Shown here: positions 8,279 to 17,059 of the stretch, in pieces
Layout: each line of letters starts with the position of its first letter
How positions within the stretch are numbered: the first letter of the stretch is position 1
Assembly: GCF_004358185.1 (NCBI RefSeq)
Contig: NZ_SMUV01000065.1
Span: forward strand, 1-64,000
Direction: 5' to 3'
Length of the DNA: 64,000 bases
Source: Antarcticimicrobium luteum
GTDB lineage: Bacteria > Pseudomonadota > Alphaproteobacteria > Rhodobacterales > Rhodobacteraceae
The notes under the pieces: model-generated
The model's input: the letters and a program-made list of their open reading frames with translations, nothing else
Databases searched by the model: none
Told to the model about the DNA's origin: nothing
Made by a program: the position numbers and the translations under genes

Positions 8279-9142
8279 ATGCTCTATTCTTCGGCGGACG
8301 ACTGGCGCGGGGCGGCGCGCAAACAGGTGTTGTTCTTTGGCATGTCGGGCCTGGGCAAGACCCATGTCAGCAACATGCTGCGAACGGCGGGCGACTGGTT
8401 CCACTACAGCATCGATTACCGCATCGGCACCCGCTACATGGGCGAATACATCACCGACAACGCCAAGGCCGAGGCGATGAAGGTGCCGTTCCTGCGCGAT
8501 CTGCTGCTGTCGGATTCGATCTATATCGGCTCGAACATCAGTTTTGACAATCTCACCCCGGTCTCGACCTATCTGGGCAAGCCGGGCGACCCGGCCAGGG
8601 GCGGGCTGCCGATCGCCGAATACCGCCGCCGGCAGGAACAGTTCCGGCTGGCCGAGATACACGCGCTGCTGGATACCGAATATTTCATCGACCGTGCCGA
8701 GCGGCTCTATGGCTATCCCCATTTCATCTGCGATACCGGCGGCTCGATCTGCGAATGGGTGGACCCGGAGAATCCCGCGGATCCGGTCCTGAGCGAGCTG
8801 GACAAGCACACGCTGATGGTCTGGATCAAGGGCGACGAGGCCCATACCCGCGAGTTGATCCACCGGTTTGACCGCGCGCCCAAGCCGATGTCCTACCAGC
8901 CCGGGTTCCTGGCCCGTGCCTGGGACCAGTACCTGAAGGAAAAGGGCTGCGCCGAGGATCAGGTGGACCCGGATGATTTCATCCGCTGGACCTATGCCCA
9001 GGCGCTGGCGCATCGGCAGCCGCGCTATGCCGCGATGGCCGCACGCTGGGGCGTCACGGTGACCGCCGATCAGATCGCCGCGCTGCGAGATGCCGCCGAT
9101 TTCGACGACCTGATCGCAGGCGCGATTGCAGCCCGGGGCTGA
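8279..9142 (+). CDS. Uncharacterised P-loop ATPase/kinase-like protein
   Basis: 287 aa. A Walker A motif GMSGLGKT lies at residues 21-28 after a hydrophobic strand (KQVLFF), which identifies a P-loop NTPase resembling small-molecule kinases. Other visible text includes HFICDTGGSICEWVDP and LMVWIKGDEAHTRELI. There is no signal peptide or membrane segment, so it is probably cytosolic. AAGGGGGC precedes the ATG. It sits alone between an EamA gene and metA. I know similar hypothetical ATPases in Rhodobacteraceae but no assigned reaction. Confidence 0.75.
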   Translation: MLYSSADDWRGAARKQVLFFGMSGLGKTHVSNMLRTAGDWFHYSIDYRIGTRYMGEYITDNAKAEAMKVPFLRDLLLSDSIYIGSNISFDNLTPVSTYLGKPGDPARGGLPIAEYRRRQEQFRLAEIHALLDTEYFIDRAERLYGYPHFICDTGGSICEWVDPENPADPVLSELDKHTLMVWIKGDEAHTRELIHRFDRAPKPMSYQPGFLARAWDQYLKEKGCAEDQVDPDDFIRWTYAQALAHRQPRYAAMAARWGVTVTADQIAALRDAADFDDLIAGAIAARG

Positions 9143-9392
9143 CCGGCCCCGAGCAGACCATCCTCGCGGTGCGAAACCTGCCCGGGCTCCACGTCGGGCA
9201 ACAGCGCACGCGGGCATGGCCAGGCCACCCCGAACGATGATGCGCTGAAACCGACATTGGAGCGTCGCAAAACGACAATTTTCTAGGCACCCGTCCCGCA
9301 ACAGGCCGATTGGCCCGGACCCGACACCCGCAACGGTAGACCGATGACTTGGCAGCAGCGCAGGCTCGGATTATCTAGCGGGAGAACAAGGA

Positions 9393-10343
9393 ATGATATT
9401 CGACATGCCCATCAAGATCCCCTCCGACCTGCCTGCCTATGACGTGCTTACGCGCGAGGGCGTCATGGTCATGTCCGAGGAACAGGCGGCGCGTCAGGAC
9501 ATCCGCCCGCAGAAGATCGCGCTGCTCAATCTCATGCCCAAGAAGATTCAGACCGAGACCCAGTTCGCCCGGCTGATCGGCGCAACACCGTTGCAGATCG
9601 AACTGACGCTGATCCGGATGTCGGGACATGAGAGCAAGAACACCTCGTCCGAGCATATGGAAGAGTTCTACCGCCCGTTTCAGGAGATGAAGGACGAAAA
9701 GTTCGATGGTCTGATCATCACCGGCGCGCCGATCGAGCATCTCGACTTTGACGAGGTGACCTATTGGGACGAGCTGCGCGAGGTGTTCGAGTGGACCCAG
9801 ACCAATGTGCACTGCACCTTTGGCGTCTGCTGGGGCGGCATGGCGATGATCAATCATTTCCACGGGGTGAAGAAACACCTGTTGAAGGACAAGGCGTTCG
9901 GCTGCTTCCGGCACAAGAACCTGTCGCCCGCGTCGCCGTTTCTGCGCGGGTTCTCGGATGATTTCGTGGTGCCGGTCAGCCGCTGGACCGAAGTGAAGCA
10001 GGACGAGATCGACGCCGTGCCCGAGCTGGTGACGCTGCTGGGCAGCGACGAGGTGGGGCCATGCCTGGTGGCCGATCCGTCGCATCGCGCGCTCTATGTG
10101 TTCAACCATTTCGAGTATGACAGCGACACCCTCAAGCAGGAATACGACCGGGACGTGGCGAACGGCACGCCGGCGCGGGTTCCAGTCAACTACTACCCCG
10201 ATGACGACCCCGCTAAAAAACCGCTGAACCGGTGGAAAAGCCAGGCGCATCTTCTCTATGGAAACTGGATCAGCGAGATCTATCTGACCACCCCGTATGA
10301 CATCGACAAGATCGGCGTGGAGTCCAGCGACCTGCGCGGCTGA
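9393..10343 (+). CDS. metA: Homoserine O-acyltransferase (MetA family, acetyl-CoA type predicted)
   Basis: 316 aa. It acylates the hydroxyl of L-homoserine in methionine synthesis. The catalytic residues are in place: nucleophile Cys146 in CTFGVCWGG and His239/Glu241 in FNHFEYD. The residue equivalent to canonical position 111 is Glu (E115 in GAPIEHLDF), which in characterised MetA proteins goes with acetyl-CoA rather than succinyl-CoA use (Gly there). Start ATG 9393 has GGGAG 8 bp upstream; ATG 9405 ([10 protein letters not shown]) fits the E. coli numbering exactly and is a real alternative. The 250-bp leader held no riboswitch I could recognise. Confidence 0.95.
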   Translation: MIFDMPIKIPSDLPAYDVLTREGVMVMSEEQAARQDIRPQKIALLNLMPKKIQTETQFARLIGATPLQIELTLIRMSGHESKNTSSEHMEEFYRPFQEMKDEKFDGLIITGAPIEHLDFDEVTYWDELREVFEWTQTNVHCTFGVCWGGMAMINHFHGVKKHLLKDKAFGCFRHKNLSPASPFLRGFSDDFVVPVSRWTEVKQDEIDAVPELVTLLGSDEVGPCLVADPSHRALYVFNHFEYDSDTLKQEYDRDVANGTPARVPVNYYPDDDPAKKPLNRWKSQAHLLYGNWISEIYLTTPYDIDKIGVESSDLRG

Positions 10344-10351
10344 GGGGATAT

Positions 10352-11302
10352 GTGATCCGCGCAATTGTGATCTTTCTGGTTCTGGTGGCTCTGGTCTGGG
10401 CGGTGACGCTGTGGCGCGCCGCGCGGGCCGAGGCACGGGCCGAGGCCAGTCACCCGCCGGGCGGCAGGCTGATCGAGGTGGACGGGGTCACCGTCCACGC
10501 CGAGGTCATGGGCGACGGCCCCGACGTGGTGCTGATCCACGGAGCCAGCGGCAATGCGCGCGACATGACCTTTGCCCTGGCGCCGCTGCTGGCCGAGCGG
10601 TATCGCGTGATCGTCTTCGATCGGCCCGGACTGGGTTACACCGACCGGATCGGCGCGGGCGGGGCCAGCATCGCGGATCAGGCCGCGCTGTTGGTGCGCG
10701 CGGCGCGGGCCCTGGGCGCCGACCGGCCGGTGGTGATGGGCCAGAGCTATGGCGGCGCGGTCGCGCTGGCCTGGGCGGTGCATCATCCCGAGGCACTGTC
10801 GGCGCTGGTGCCGGTCTCGGCGGCCTCCCACCCCTGGGAGACACCGCTCGATCTGTTCTATCGCATCACCTCCTCGCCGCTGGGTCAGGCGCTGGCGGTG
10901 CCCGCCCTCACCGCCTGGGTGCCCAACGGAAAGGTCGACCGGGAACTGGCGGCGGTCTTTGCCCCGCAGCCCGTCCCGGAGGGGTATTCGAAGCATTTCG
11001 GACCCGGCCTGACCCTGCGGCGGGAGTCGCTGCGCGCCAACGCGGTGCAGCGCGCCACCCTGCTGGACGAGATCAGGGCGCTGGCGCCCCATTACCCGCG
11101 CATCTCGGTGCCGACCGAAATTGTCCACGGCACCGCCGATTCCACCGTGGACCCCATGCTGCATTCCGAGAACCTGGCCCGGCGCGTACCCGGTGCACGG
11201 CTGACCTGGCTGGAGGGAATCGGCCATATGCCACAGCATGTCGCCGCGCCGGACGTGGCCGCCGCAATCGACCGCGCGGCGCGACGTGCGGGTTTGCGTT
11301 AA
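10352..11302 (+). CDS. Alpha/beta hydrolase, membrane-anchored
   Basis: 316 aa with a GTG start 9 bp after the metA stop, preceded by GGGG. An N-terminal hydrophobic segment (about residues 3-20) looks like an uncleaved membrane anchor. The hydrolase core shows [11 protein letters not shown] (oxyanion region), the nucleophile Ser132 in GQSYGG, an acid in [10 protein letters not shown] and the catalytic His in GIGHMPQH. Substrate is unknown; esterases, lipases and epoxide-type hydrolases share this fold. The tight spacing suggests cotranscription with metA, but a role in methionine synthesis is not indicated. Confidence 0.88.
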   Translation: MIRAIVIFLVLVALVWAVTLWRAARAEARAEASHPPGGRLIEVDGVTVHAEVMGDGPDVVLIHGASGNARDMTFALAPLLAERYRVIVFDRPGLGYTDRIGAGGASIADQAALLVRAARALGADRPVVMGQSYGGAVALAWAVHHPEALSALVPVSAASHPWETPLDLFYRITSSPLGQALAVPALTAWVPNGKVDRELAAVFAPQPVPEGYSKHFGPGLTLRRESLRANAVQRATLLDEIRALAPHYPRISVPTEIVHGTADSTVDPMLHSENLARRVPGARLTWLEGIGHMPQHVAAPDVAAAIDRAARRAGLR

Positions 11303-11352
11303 CCCGATTAACATTCCATATAGAGAATGACCAACAACGGACAGGCAGGCGC

Positions 11353-12222
11353 ATGGACCTTCCCTTTGACGGCGCGATCACCCGGTTTTTCGAGCACGAG
11401 GCGCCCGACGACATCCGCAATGCGATCCGGCGGGCGGACAAGGACGACATTCTGAACCCGGACTACCCCCGTTCCGAGCGGATGGGCAAGAAACCCTATG
11501 AAAGCGAGCTGGAAAACCTCCAGATCGAACTGGTCAAGATGCAGTCCTGGGCAAAGTCCAGCGGCGCACGCATCGTGACCCTGTTCGAGGGGCGCGACGC
11601 CGCCGGCAAGGGCGGCACCATCAAACGGTTCCGCGAAAACCTCAACCCGCGCGGCGCCCGTGTCGTTGCCCTGCCCAAGCCCAGCGAGGCCGAGCGCAGC
11701 CAGTGGTATTTTCAACGCTACATTGACCACCTGCCGGCGGGCGGCGAAATCGTGTTCTTTGACCGCAGCTGGTACAATCGCGGTGTGGTGGAAAAGGTGT
11801 TCAGCTTTTGCACCGATGCCGAGCGCGAGAGGTTCTTTCGCCAGGTACGCCCGTTCGAACAGGCGCTGGTGGACGACGGCATCCACCTGTTCAAATTCTG
11901 GCTGAACGTCGGCCGCGCCGAACAGCTGCGCCGGTTTCTCGACCGCGAACGCGACCCGCTGAAACACTGGAAACTCAGCGAGATCGACGTCAAGGGGCTG
12001 TCGCGCTGGACCGCCTATTCCGAGGCGATCGAGGAAACCCTCATCCGCAGCCATACCGCCCGCGCCCCCTGGACGGTGATCCGGTCGGACGACAAGCGGC
12101 GTGCGCGGATCGAGGCGATCCGCCATGTGCTGCTGGCGCTGGACTACGATCACAAGGACGAAAAGGCGCTCGGCCGATGCGACCCGCAGGTTTGCGGCGG
12201 CCCGGACATCTGGGATGGCTAA
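11353..12222 (+). CDS. ppk2: Polyphosphate kinase 2
   Basis: 289 aa. PPK2 enzymes transfer phosphate between polyphosphate and nucleotides. Walker A is at [10 protein letters not shown] (residues 80-89), Walker B at [13 protein letters not shown], and the basic lid region follows ([20 protein letters not shown]). The length and single domain fit class I PPK2, which mainly makes NTPs from NDPs, but class is not certain from sequence alone. ATG 11353 was chosen at MDLPFDGAI; the frame stays open far upstream through the hydrolase, which is a shadow. The last 8 bp overlap the TetR gene, suggesting translational coupling. Confidence 0.93.
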   Translation: MDLPFDGAITRFFEHEAPDDIRNAIRRADKDDILNPDYPRSERMGKKPYESELENLQIELVKMQSWAKSSGARIVTLFEGRDAAGKGGTIKRFRENLNPRGARVVALPKPSEAERSQWYFQRYIDHLPAGGEIVFFDRSWYNRGVVEKVFSFCTDAERERFFRQVRPFEQALVDDGIHLFKFWLNVGRAEQLRRFLDRERDPLKHWKLSEIDVKGLSRWTAYSEAIEETLIRSHTARAPWTVIRSDDKRRARIEAIRHVLLALDYDHKDEKALGRCDPQVCGGPDIWDG

Positions 12223-12829
12223 ACGCGGCTATCATCACGGCAATCTGCGCCAGGCGCTGATCGAGGCCGCGTTGCAACTGATCGAGGCCAAGGGGCCGAC
12301 CGGATTCACCCTGTCCGAGGCGGCGAAGACGGCCGGGGTCACGCCGGCGGCGGTCTATCGCCATTTTGCCGGCCGCGAGGATCTGATCGCCGAGGCCGCG
12401 CGCCAAGGCTTCGAGATGTTCGCGGATCTGATGCAATACGCCTATGACAGTGGGCAGCCCTCGGCGCTGGCCGCCTTCGAGGCCACCGGGCGCGCCTATC
12501 TGGCCTTTGCGCGCAAGCATCCCGGACATTACATCGCCATGTTCGAAAGCGGCATCTCGGTCAATCGAACGCCGGAGCTGGCCGCCGCCTCGGCCCAGGC
12601 GCGCGGCGTGCTTGAAAAGGCCGCCGCGGATCTGTCGCAACATATCCCGGCGGACAAACGCCCGCCCGCCTCGATGTTCAGTGCCCATATCTGGGCGCTG
12701 AGCCATGGTGTGGTCGAGCTTTATGCCCGCAACGCCGGCGCCACCGCCCCGTTTTCTCCCGAGGATCTGCTGGAGACCGGGATCGGGATCTATCTGCGCG
12801 GGCTGGGCCTGATCGAACCGGACAGGTGA
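12215..12829 (+). CDS. TetR/AcrR-family transcriptional regulator
   Basis: 204 aa. The N-terminal DNA-binding domain is clear: [20 protein letters not shown], then [21 protein letters not shown] (helix-turn-helix, residues about 30-55). The C-terminal ligand domain resembles the TetR_C_33/WHG-type group. ATG 12215 overlaps the ppk2 stop by 8 bp, so the two are probably one transcript, and it may regulate its own operon. Ligand unknown. Confidence 0.93.
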   Translation: MAKRGYHHGNLRQALIEAALQLIEAKGPTGFTLSEAAKTAGVTPAAVYRHFAGREDLIAEAARQGFEMFADLMQYAYDSGQPSALAAFEATGRAYLAFARKHPGHYIAMFESGISVNRTPELAAASAQARGVLEKAAADLSQHIPADKRPPASMFSAHIWALSHGVVELYARNAGATAPFSPEDLLETGIGIYLRGLGLIEPDR

Positions 12830-12863
12830 TCGCCGCCGGATCGTCCCCACCCCGGGAGAACGG

Positions 12864-12900
12864 CCCCAAAAAGAAAAGGCCGCGCAGGAGCGCGGCCTTT
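12864..12900 (-). terminator. Rho-independent terminator of rplM-rpsI
   Basis: An 11-bp perfect stem (12875-12885 with 12890-12900, AAAGGCCGCGC/GCGCGGCCTTT) has a four-base loop. On the minus strand it is followed by TTTTCTTTTTGG. It lies 22 bp past the rpsI stop. Confidence 0.9.
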
Positions 12901-12922
12901 GTCGATTTCGGATCGCCAGCGA

Positions 12923-13408
12923 TTAACGCTTGGAGAACTGGAAGCTCCGGCGCGCCTTGCGCTTGCCGTATTTCTTCCGTTCCACCACGCGGCTGTCGCG
13001 GGTGAGAAAACCGGCGGCCTTCAGCGCGCCGCGCAGGCTCGGATCATAGAGTTGCAGCGCCTTGGAAATGCCGTGCTTGACCGCACCGGCCTGACCCGAC
13101 AGGCCACCACCCTTGACGGTCGCCATGACGTCGAACTGGTCCTCGACACCGGCCACCGTGAACGGCTGGCGCAGGATCATCTGCAGCACCGGACGGGCGA
13201 AATAGGTTTTGATTTCCTTACCGTTGACGGTGACCTTGCCAGAACCCGGCTTGATCCAGACGCGGGCGACCGCGTCCTTCCGCTTGCCGGTTGCATAGGC
13301 GCGGCCAAGCTCGTCACGCACCGGCTCGCGGGCGATGAGCTCTTCGGTCGCGGGGGCGACGCCGGCGACGGCGCTCAGCTCTTCGAGAGTGTTGATCTGA
13401 TCAGACAT
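12923..13408 (-). CDS. rpsI: 30S ribosomal protein S9
   Basis: 161 aa. S9 binds the 30S head, and its C-terminal tail reaches the P-site tRNA; the tail SFQFSKR is intact. Core motifs: [24 protein letters not shown] and [19 protein letters not shown]. About 30 residues precede the core compared with E. coli S9 (130 aa), an extension usual in this group. GGAG is placed for ATG 13408, 5 bp after the rplM stop. Cotranscribed with rplM, the order conserved in bacteria. Confidence 0.98.
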   Translation of the reverse strand: MSDQINTLEELSAVAGVAPATEELIAREPVRDELGRAYATGKRKDAVARVWIKPGSGKVTVNGKEIKTYFARPVLQMILRQPFTVAGVEDQFDVMATVKGGGLSGQAGAVKHGISKALQLYDPSLRGALKAAGFLTRDSRVVERKKYGKRKARRSFQFSKR

Positions 13409-13413
13409 CTGTC

Positions 13414-13872
13414 TCAGCTCCGGGTGTTTTTCTTGTTCATGGATTTGACATCCAGAACGTCGGGGCTCTGGGCCTCATGCGGATGTACGGCACCGGCGTA
13501 GATGCGCAGGTTGGTCATCTGCTGACGCGACAGGCGGTTGCCCGGCAGCATGCGCTTGACGGCCTGATAGACCACGCGCTCGGGGTGCGCGCCTTCCAGG
13601 ATCTGCTGCTTGGTGCGCGACTTGATGCCACCCGGGTGCCCGGTGTGCCAATAGAAGTTTTCATCGCGCTTCTTGCCGGTCATCTGCACCTTGTCGGCAT
13701 TGATGACGATAACGTTGTCACCCATGTCCATGTGCGGCGTGAAGGTCGCTTTGTGCTTGCCACGCAGACGCATGGCAATGATCGAGGCAAGACGGCCCAG
13801 AACAACGCCTTCGGCGTCGATCAGGATCCACTTCTTGTCGATCTCTGCAGGGGTCGCAGAAAAGGTTTTCAT
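13414..13872 (-). CDS. rplM: 50S ribosomal protein L13
   Basis: 152 aa, first gene of the rplM-rpsI operon. L13 is an early-assembly protein of the 50S subunit. Key stretches: [37 protein letters not shown] and the basic C-terminal region [23 protein letters not shown] 13872 ([15 protein letters not shown]) is the conserved start; the frame runs 26 codons further upstream without conservation. Confidence 0.98.
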   Translation of the reverse strand: MKTFSATPAEIDKKWILIDAEGVVLGRLASIIAMRLRGKHKATFTPHMDMGDNVIVINADKVQMTGKKRDENFYWHTGHPGGIKSRTKQQILEGAHPERVVYQAVKRMLPGNRLSRQQMTNLRIYAGAVHPHEAQSPDVLDVKSMNKKNTRS

Positions 13873-13989
13873 CGGATCGGTCCCGTTTGTCGTGAACGGC
13901 GGACACAACAGGTGCCGCCGGAATTCGATGGACGGGGTATATGGAACCACAGGGGACGCGTCAACAGCGCAATTTCAGGATTAAATACA

Positions 13990-14006
13990 TTAAATCAATG
14001 ATTTAA
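13990..14006. promoter_or_regulatory. AT-rich palindrome upstream of rplM
   Basis: TTAAATC-AAT-GATTTAA is a perfect 7-bp inverted repeat in a very AT-rich segment about 120 bp upstream of rplM and just past the 3' end of the MocR gene. It may be a protein-binding site or part of the rplM promoter. No regulator is assigned. Confidence 0.3.
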
Positions 14007-14032
14007 AAATTAGGTACTATTTTACCCCACGC

Positions 14033-15466
14033 TCAGACGGTGATTTGCTCCGGCGGATTGCCAAGCAGATCCCGAAGCCGCTGCATGGCGCGCGCGAAGG
14101 CGCCAAGCGTTACGCCGGTGTTGACCGATAGCCGGACCGCGTGGGGCGCCCGCGCGGTCCGCAGCACGAAATCCTCGGCCGGGCGCAGCCGCACCCCCCG
14201 CGCCTCGGCCGCCTGGACAAAGGCACCGGCGCGCCAGCCCGCAGGCAGGGTCAGCCACAGGAACGGAACGTCCGGCCGCCAAACCAACTGGTAACCGCCC
14301 AGTTCATTCACAGCGCATTGGACATATTCGCGGGTCACGTCCAGGACCCTGTCCGCGATCGCGTCCAGTCGCGGATCGACCAGAAGCCGCGCCATCAGAT
14401 CGCTCAGCGGCGTGGCCAGCCCGAAGAAGCCCTGTTCTGCGCTGCGGCGCAGATGCGCGGTCCGGTCGGGCGGGGCCAGGGCAAAGCCGACGCGCAGGGC
14501 CGGCGTGATGTTCTTGGAGATCGAGGTGACATACCAGCTCCGTTCCGGCGCCAGCAGCCGATAGCTGGGTCCGGCCCCCGCCTTCATGTTATAGCAGTTG
14601 TCATCGAGGATCTGCAGATCGCGCTTGCGGGCGACCTCGGCGATGGCGCGGCGGCGATCCTCCGGCGTGTAGGTGGCCGTCGGATTGTGCGCCTCCGGCG
14701 AGGTGCACAGGATCTGCGCGTCATGGGTGCGGGCGGCGGCGTCGAGCGCCTCGGGGATGATGCCATCGGCATCCATCTCGACCGCCACCACATCGGCGCG
14801 CAGCAATTCGGCGGCGCGGCGAAAGCCGGGATAGAACAGCTCTTCGACCAGCACCACCGGGCGGCGGCCGCGCAAAACCGTCTGCATCACCAGGCCAAGC
14901 GCATTCTGTCCGCCATTGGCGAATACCACGTCGCTCTCGCGCACCCGGCCGACAGCGGCATGGGACAGCCAGTGCGCCGCCGCCTGCCGCGCGGGGCGGG
15001 CGGCATCGCGCGACGGGTAATGCATGAACCCCGAGGGCGGGTTCTGCGCAACCTCGGTCAACAGTTCGCGAATCAGGGCGGCCTGGCCCACGTTCGGCAG
15101 ATGCGGCGAGAAGAGGTTGACGTAATACCCGTCCCCCGCCTCATTGTTGTGGGGCGCCACATCCAACTCGAACCCCAGTTCGGGTTCGGCGGCGGTATCC
15201 ATCCCGTCCCCCTGCCCCGACCGTCCGGCGACAAAGGTGCCGCGTCCGACCTCGGCCTGAAGGACCCCTTCGTCGGTCAGGACCGTATAGGCGCGGGCAA
15301 CGGTTCCCGGTGTGATTTCAAGCTGATAGGCAAGTTCCCTGACCGGAGGCAGCCGCTCTCCGGCGCTCAGCTTGCCGGCCTGGACGGCCCTGCGGATGCG
15401 GTCCGCGACGGCCTTGTACTTGGGTCCGGACGCCTCGGTGAGCGTTCCCATCCAAATTGTACTCAC
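14033..15466 (-). CDS. MocR/PdxR-type GntR regulator with aminotransferase-like domain
   Basis: 477 aa. Residues about 15-80 are a GntR winged helix (KYKAVADRIRRAVQAGKLSA, VRELAYQLEITPGTVARAY). A fold-type I aminotransferase domain follows with the PLP lysine in TSISKNITP and the Asp/Tyr pair in LDDNCYN. MocR proteins use PLP as effector and usually control a neighbouring gene. The GTG start at 15466 has AAAGGAAAG upstream; ATG 15451 is possible. An ATTGTA-N5-TACAAT palindrome overlaps the start, consistent with autoregulation. It faces a DUF1127 gene. Confidence 0.9.
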   Translation of the reverse strand: MSTIWMGTLTEASGPKYKAVADRIRRAVQAGKLSAGERLPPVRELAYQLEITPGTVARAYTVLTDEGVLQAEVGRGTFVAGRSGQGDGMDTAAEPELGFELDVAPHNNEAGDGYYVNLFSPHLPNVGQAALIRELLTEVAQNPPSGFMHYPSRDAARPARQAAAHWLSHAAVGRVRESDVVFANGGQNALGLVMQTVLRGRRPVVLVEELFYPGFRRAAELLRADVVAVEMDADGIIPEALDAAARTHDAQILCTSPEAHNPTATYTPEDRRRAIAEVARKRDLQILDDNCYNMKAGAGPSYRLLAPERSWYVTSISKNITPALRVGFALAPPDRTAHLRRSAEQGFFGLATPLSDLMARLLVDPRLDAIADRVLDVTREYVQCAVNELGGYQLVWRPDVPFLWLTLPAGWRAGAFVQAAEARGVRLRPAEDFVLRTARAPHAVRLSVNTGVTLGAFARAMQRLRDLLGNPPEQITV

Positions 15467-15472
15467 TACAAT
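15456..15472. promoter_or_regulatory. Operator-like palindrome at the MocR start (ATTGTA-N5-TACAAT)
   Basis: Perfect 6-bp arms at 15456-15461 and 15467-15472 cover the MocR GTG start and abut its ribosome-binding site. The same TTGTA/TACAA arms recur at 15501-15519. Binding by the adjacent MocR protein is inferred. Confidence 0.5.
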
Positions 15473-15499
15473 CTTTCCTTTGACCTACCTGCCGCTGTT

Positions 15500-15519
15500 A
15501 TTGTATCAATTAGCTACAA
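15500..15519. promoter_or_regulatory. Second TTGTA/TACAA palindrome between MocR and DUF1127 genes
   Basis: TTGTA (15501-15505) and TACAA (15515-15519) face each other across nine bases. This is the same half-site as the palindrome at 15456-15472, about 43 bp between centres. It lies 43 bp before the DUF1127 start, a position suited to control of both divergent genes. Confidence 0.45.
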
Positions 15520-15561
15520 GGCGTATCGCCTTTGTGTCAATACATTTCGATAGGTGTTCCA

Positions 15562-15789
15562 ATGTCCCGCGTGATGCAGTCCAACCCCTCCACCGTTCTC
15601 GGCGCCGGCCGGCGCCAGCGCTCGACCGTTTCGGTGTCGCGTCGCCTGTTCGGCCTGCTGGGTGTCTGGAGCGGTCGCCTGCGCAGCCGGACACGGCTGA
15701 GCCAGCTTGACCCGCATATGCTGAAGGACATCGGCATCACCGAGGCCGAGGCCAGAACCGAGGCGAACCGCCCGTTCTGGCACGGCTGA
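15562..15789 (+). CDS. DUF1127 small basic protein
   Basis: 75 aa. The C-terminal half matches DUF1127: LFGLLGVWSGRLRSRTRLSQ, then LDPHMLKDIGITEAEA and the terminal EANRPFW. DUF1127 proteins are small arginine-rich proteins linked in alphaproteobacteria to stress responses, RNA metabolism and phosphate/carbon physiology. ATG 15562 has AGGTG upstream; an earlier in-frame ATG at 15532 is less likely. It is monocistronic, with its own terminator, and faces the MocR gene across the shared palindromes. Confidence 0.9.
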   Translation: MSRVMQSNPSTVLGAGRRQRSTVSVSRRLFGLLGVWSGRLRSRTRLSQLDPHMLKDIGITEAEARTEANRPFWHG

Positions 15790-15821
15790 CCCTTTCCCCG
15801 TCCGGCAACGGACCTCTTCCT

Positions 15822-15853
15822 GCCGGGGCCTTGTGCCCCGGCTTTTTTCGTTT
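15822..15853 (+). terminator. Rho-independent terminator of the DUF1127 gene
   Basis: GCCGGGGC (15822-15829) pairs with GCCCCGGC (15835-15842) around a five-base loop, followed by TTTTTTCGTTT. It starts 32 bp after the stop. Confidence 0.9.
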
Positions 15854-15861
15854 GCGCCCCC

Positions 15862-16854
15862 TCATTCGGGCTGACAGATCTCCCGCCGGCTGATCGCCAG
15901 CACGGTGCGCGCCAGCAGCCCGACGATGATCACCGACAGCGCGGCCAGACCGATCAGGCCGATCACCTCATGGGCCGCGGATCCGGCCAGGCGGGCATAG
16001 AGGAATGACGCGATCGTCAGGGCCGCCACCGGAAAGGACAGCGCCCACCAGCTCAGCGCGAAGGGCAGTTTCAACAGTTTGGGAATCTGCATCAGGATCA
16101 GCGCCGCAAAGACATAGGTCGTGTTCAGCAGGATGTGAGCGAAAGGGTCAACCTTTCCAACCAATTGAAAATACGAAACGAAACCCACCGCCGGTGGCGC
16201 GATAAGGATCAGCAGCGTGGGAAACAGCCGCGCCGGAATCGGATTGTGGAACACCAGCCGGTTCATCACCAGCGTCAGCAGAACAATCCAGAAGATCAGA
16301 CCGCCAGAGAAGAACAGCCAGGAAATCTCCGGGTGGCCGAGCCGGACGCCGGCCACCGGCACGATGATATTGCCCACCGCGGGGATGAACCATGCGGGGG
16401 TCAGATGCCCGACCTCGAACGACCGGTGGCTGATCCAGCCGGAAACCACGGCGATGGTCAGCCCCCCCTGCGCAACTGTCCCCAGGACCCAGAGCACACG
16501 GGCGATTTGCGGCAAATCGGTATAGCAAGCGGTGGCCGTCAACAGCAGCGAGATCGAGAAAGCGGGGAAGAAGGCCAGCCGCACCGGGTGGTTCCATTCC
16601 CCGCGAACGGCACCCGGATGACGCAGGATCTTGGCAGCGTAAAAGCCCGCGATCGTGGCAAAGACCAAGGCCGCGAAAACCAGAACGCCCTGCGCCAGTG
16701 GCGCGGTCCAGGGCAGAGTCTCATGGGCGCTGTGCAGCGCCAGAACCAGCCCCATGAGTCCCATTACGATGGCAAAGAAGGTGATCGGAAAATGGGACAG
16801 GCGATGAAGGTCAATCTCATCCGGCATCGCGCCGGGTGCGGGTGCGTCGCTCAT
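15862..16854 (-). CDS. TDT-family (SLAC1/TehA-like) transporter
   Basis: 330 aa inner-membrane protein with about ten hydrophobic helices, the layout of the tellurite-resistance/dicarboxylate transporter (TDT) family, related to SLAC1 anion channels. Family text includes LSHFPITFFAIVMGLMGL at the first helix and TPAWFIPAVGNIIVPVAG mid-protein. Members carry anions such as malate, nitrate or sulfite; the substrate here is unknown. A perfect FNR-type box 55 bp upstream suggests induction when oxygen is low. It ends 8 bp from the DUF1127 terminator. Confidence 0.88.
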   Translation of the reverse strand: MSDAPAPGAMPDEIDLHRLSHFPITFFAIVMGLMGLVLALHSAHETLPWTAPLAQGVLVFAALVFATIAGFYAAKILRHPGAVRGEWNHPVRLAFFPAFSISLLLTATACYTDLPQIARVLWVLGTVAQGGLTIAVVSGWISHRSFEVGHLTPAWFIPAVGNIIVPVAGVRLGHPEISWLFFSGGLIFWIVLLTLVMNRLVFHNPIPARLFPTLLILIAPPAVGFVSYFQLVGKVDPFAHILLNTTYVFAALILMQIPKLLKLPFALSWWALSFPVAALTIASFLYARLAGSAAHEVIGLIGLAALSVIIVGLLARTVLAISRREICQPE

Positions 16855-16908
16855 GGCGTTTCCTTGTGATATTTTCCCCGACCATGCGCGGTGGGCCGGC
16901 CCGGGTCA

Positions 16909-16922
16909 TTGATACAAATCAA
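16909..16922. promoter_or_regulatory. FNR/FnrL-type box (TTGAT-N4-ATCAA)
   Basis: TTGATACAAATCAA is a perfect match to the FNR/FnrL consensus TTGAT-N4-ATCAA. It ends 55 bp upstream of the TDT transporter start and no other gene start is near, so it most likely controls that gene. Regulation is inferred from the motif. Confidence 0.65.
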
Positions 16923-17059
16923 ACATGCAACCAGAGTTTACCTTTGATGCGGCGCGCCCCGACCGGTCGACCGGCCCGATTGTATCGACACAGGACTGGG
17001 GAGTTTCCCGCTCCCATCGTACACTCCACCCGCCGCCGCGCACCGGCGCACCCGGTCGG

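Noticed and set aside
9143-9392. Possible SAM riboswitch in the metA leader
   Set aside because: No SAM-I, SAM-II or SAM/SAH consensus core could be found by eye. A covariance-model search (Infernal with Rfam SAM families) would be decisive.
11300-11315. TTAA-N5-TTAA before ppk2 as a CtrA box
   Set aside because: The spacer is five bases, not seven, so it does not fit the CtrA consensus.
12864-12900. The rpsI terminator also serving the TetR gene on the plus strand
   Set aside because: Only three T follow the stem on the plus strand, so intrinsic termination in that direction is weak.
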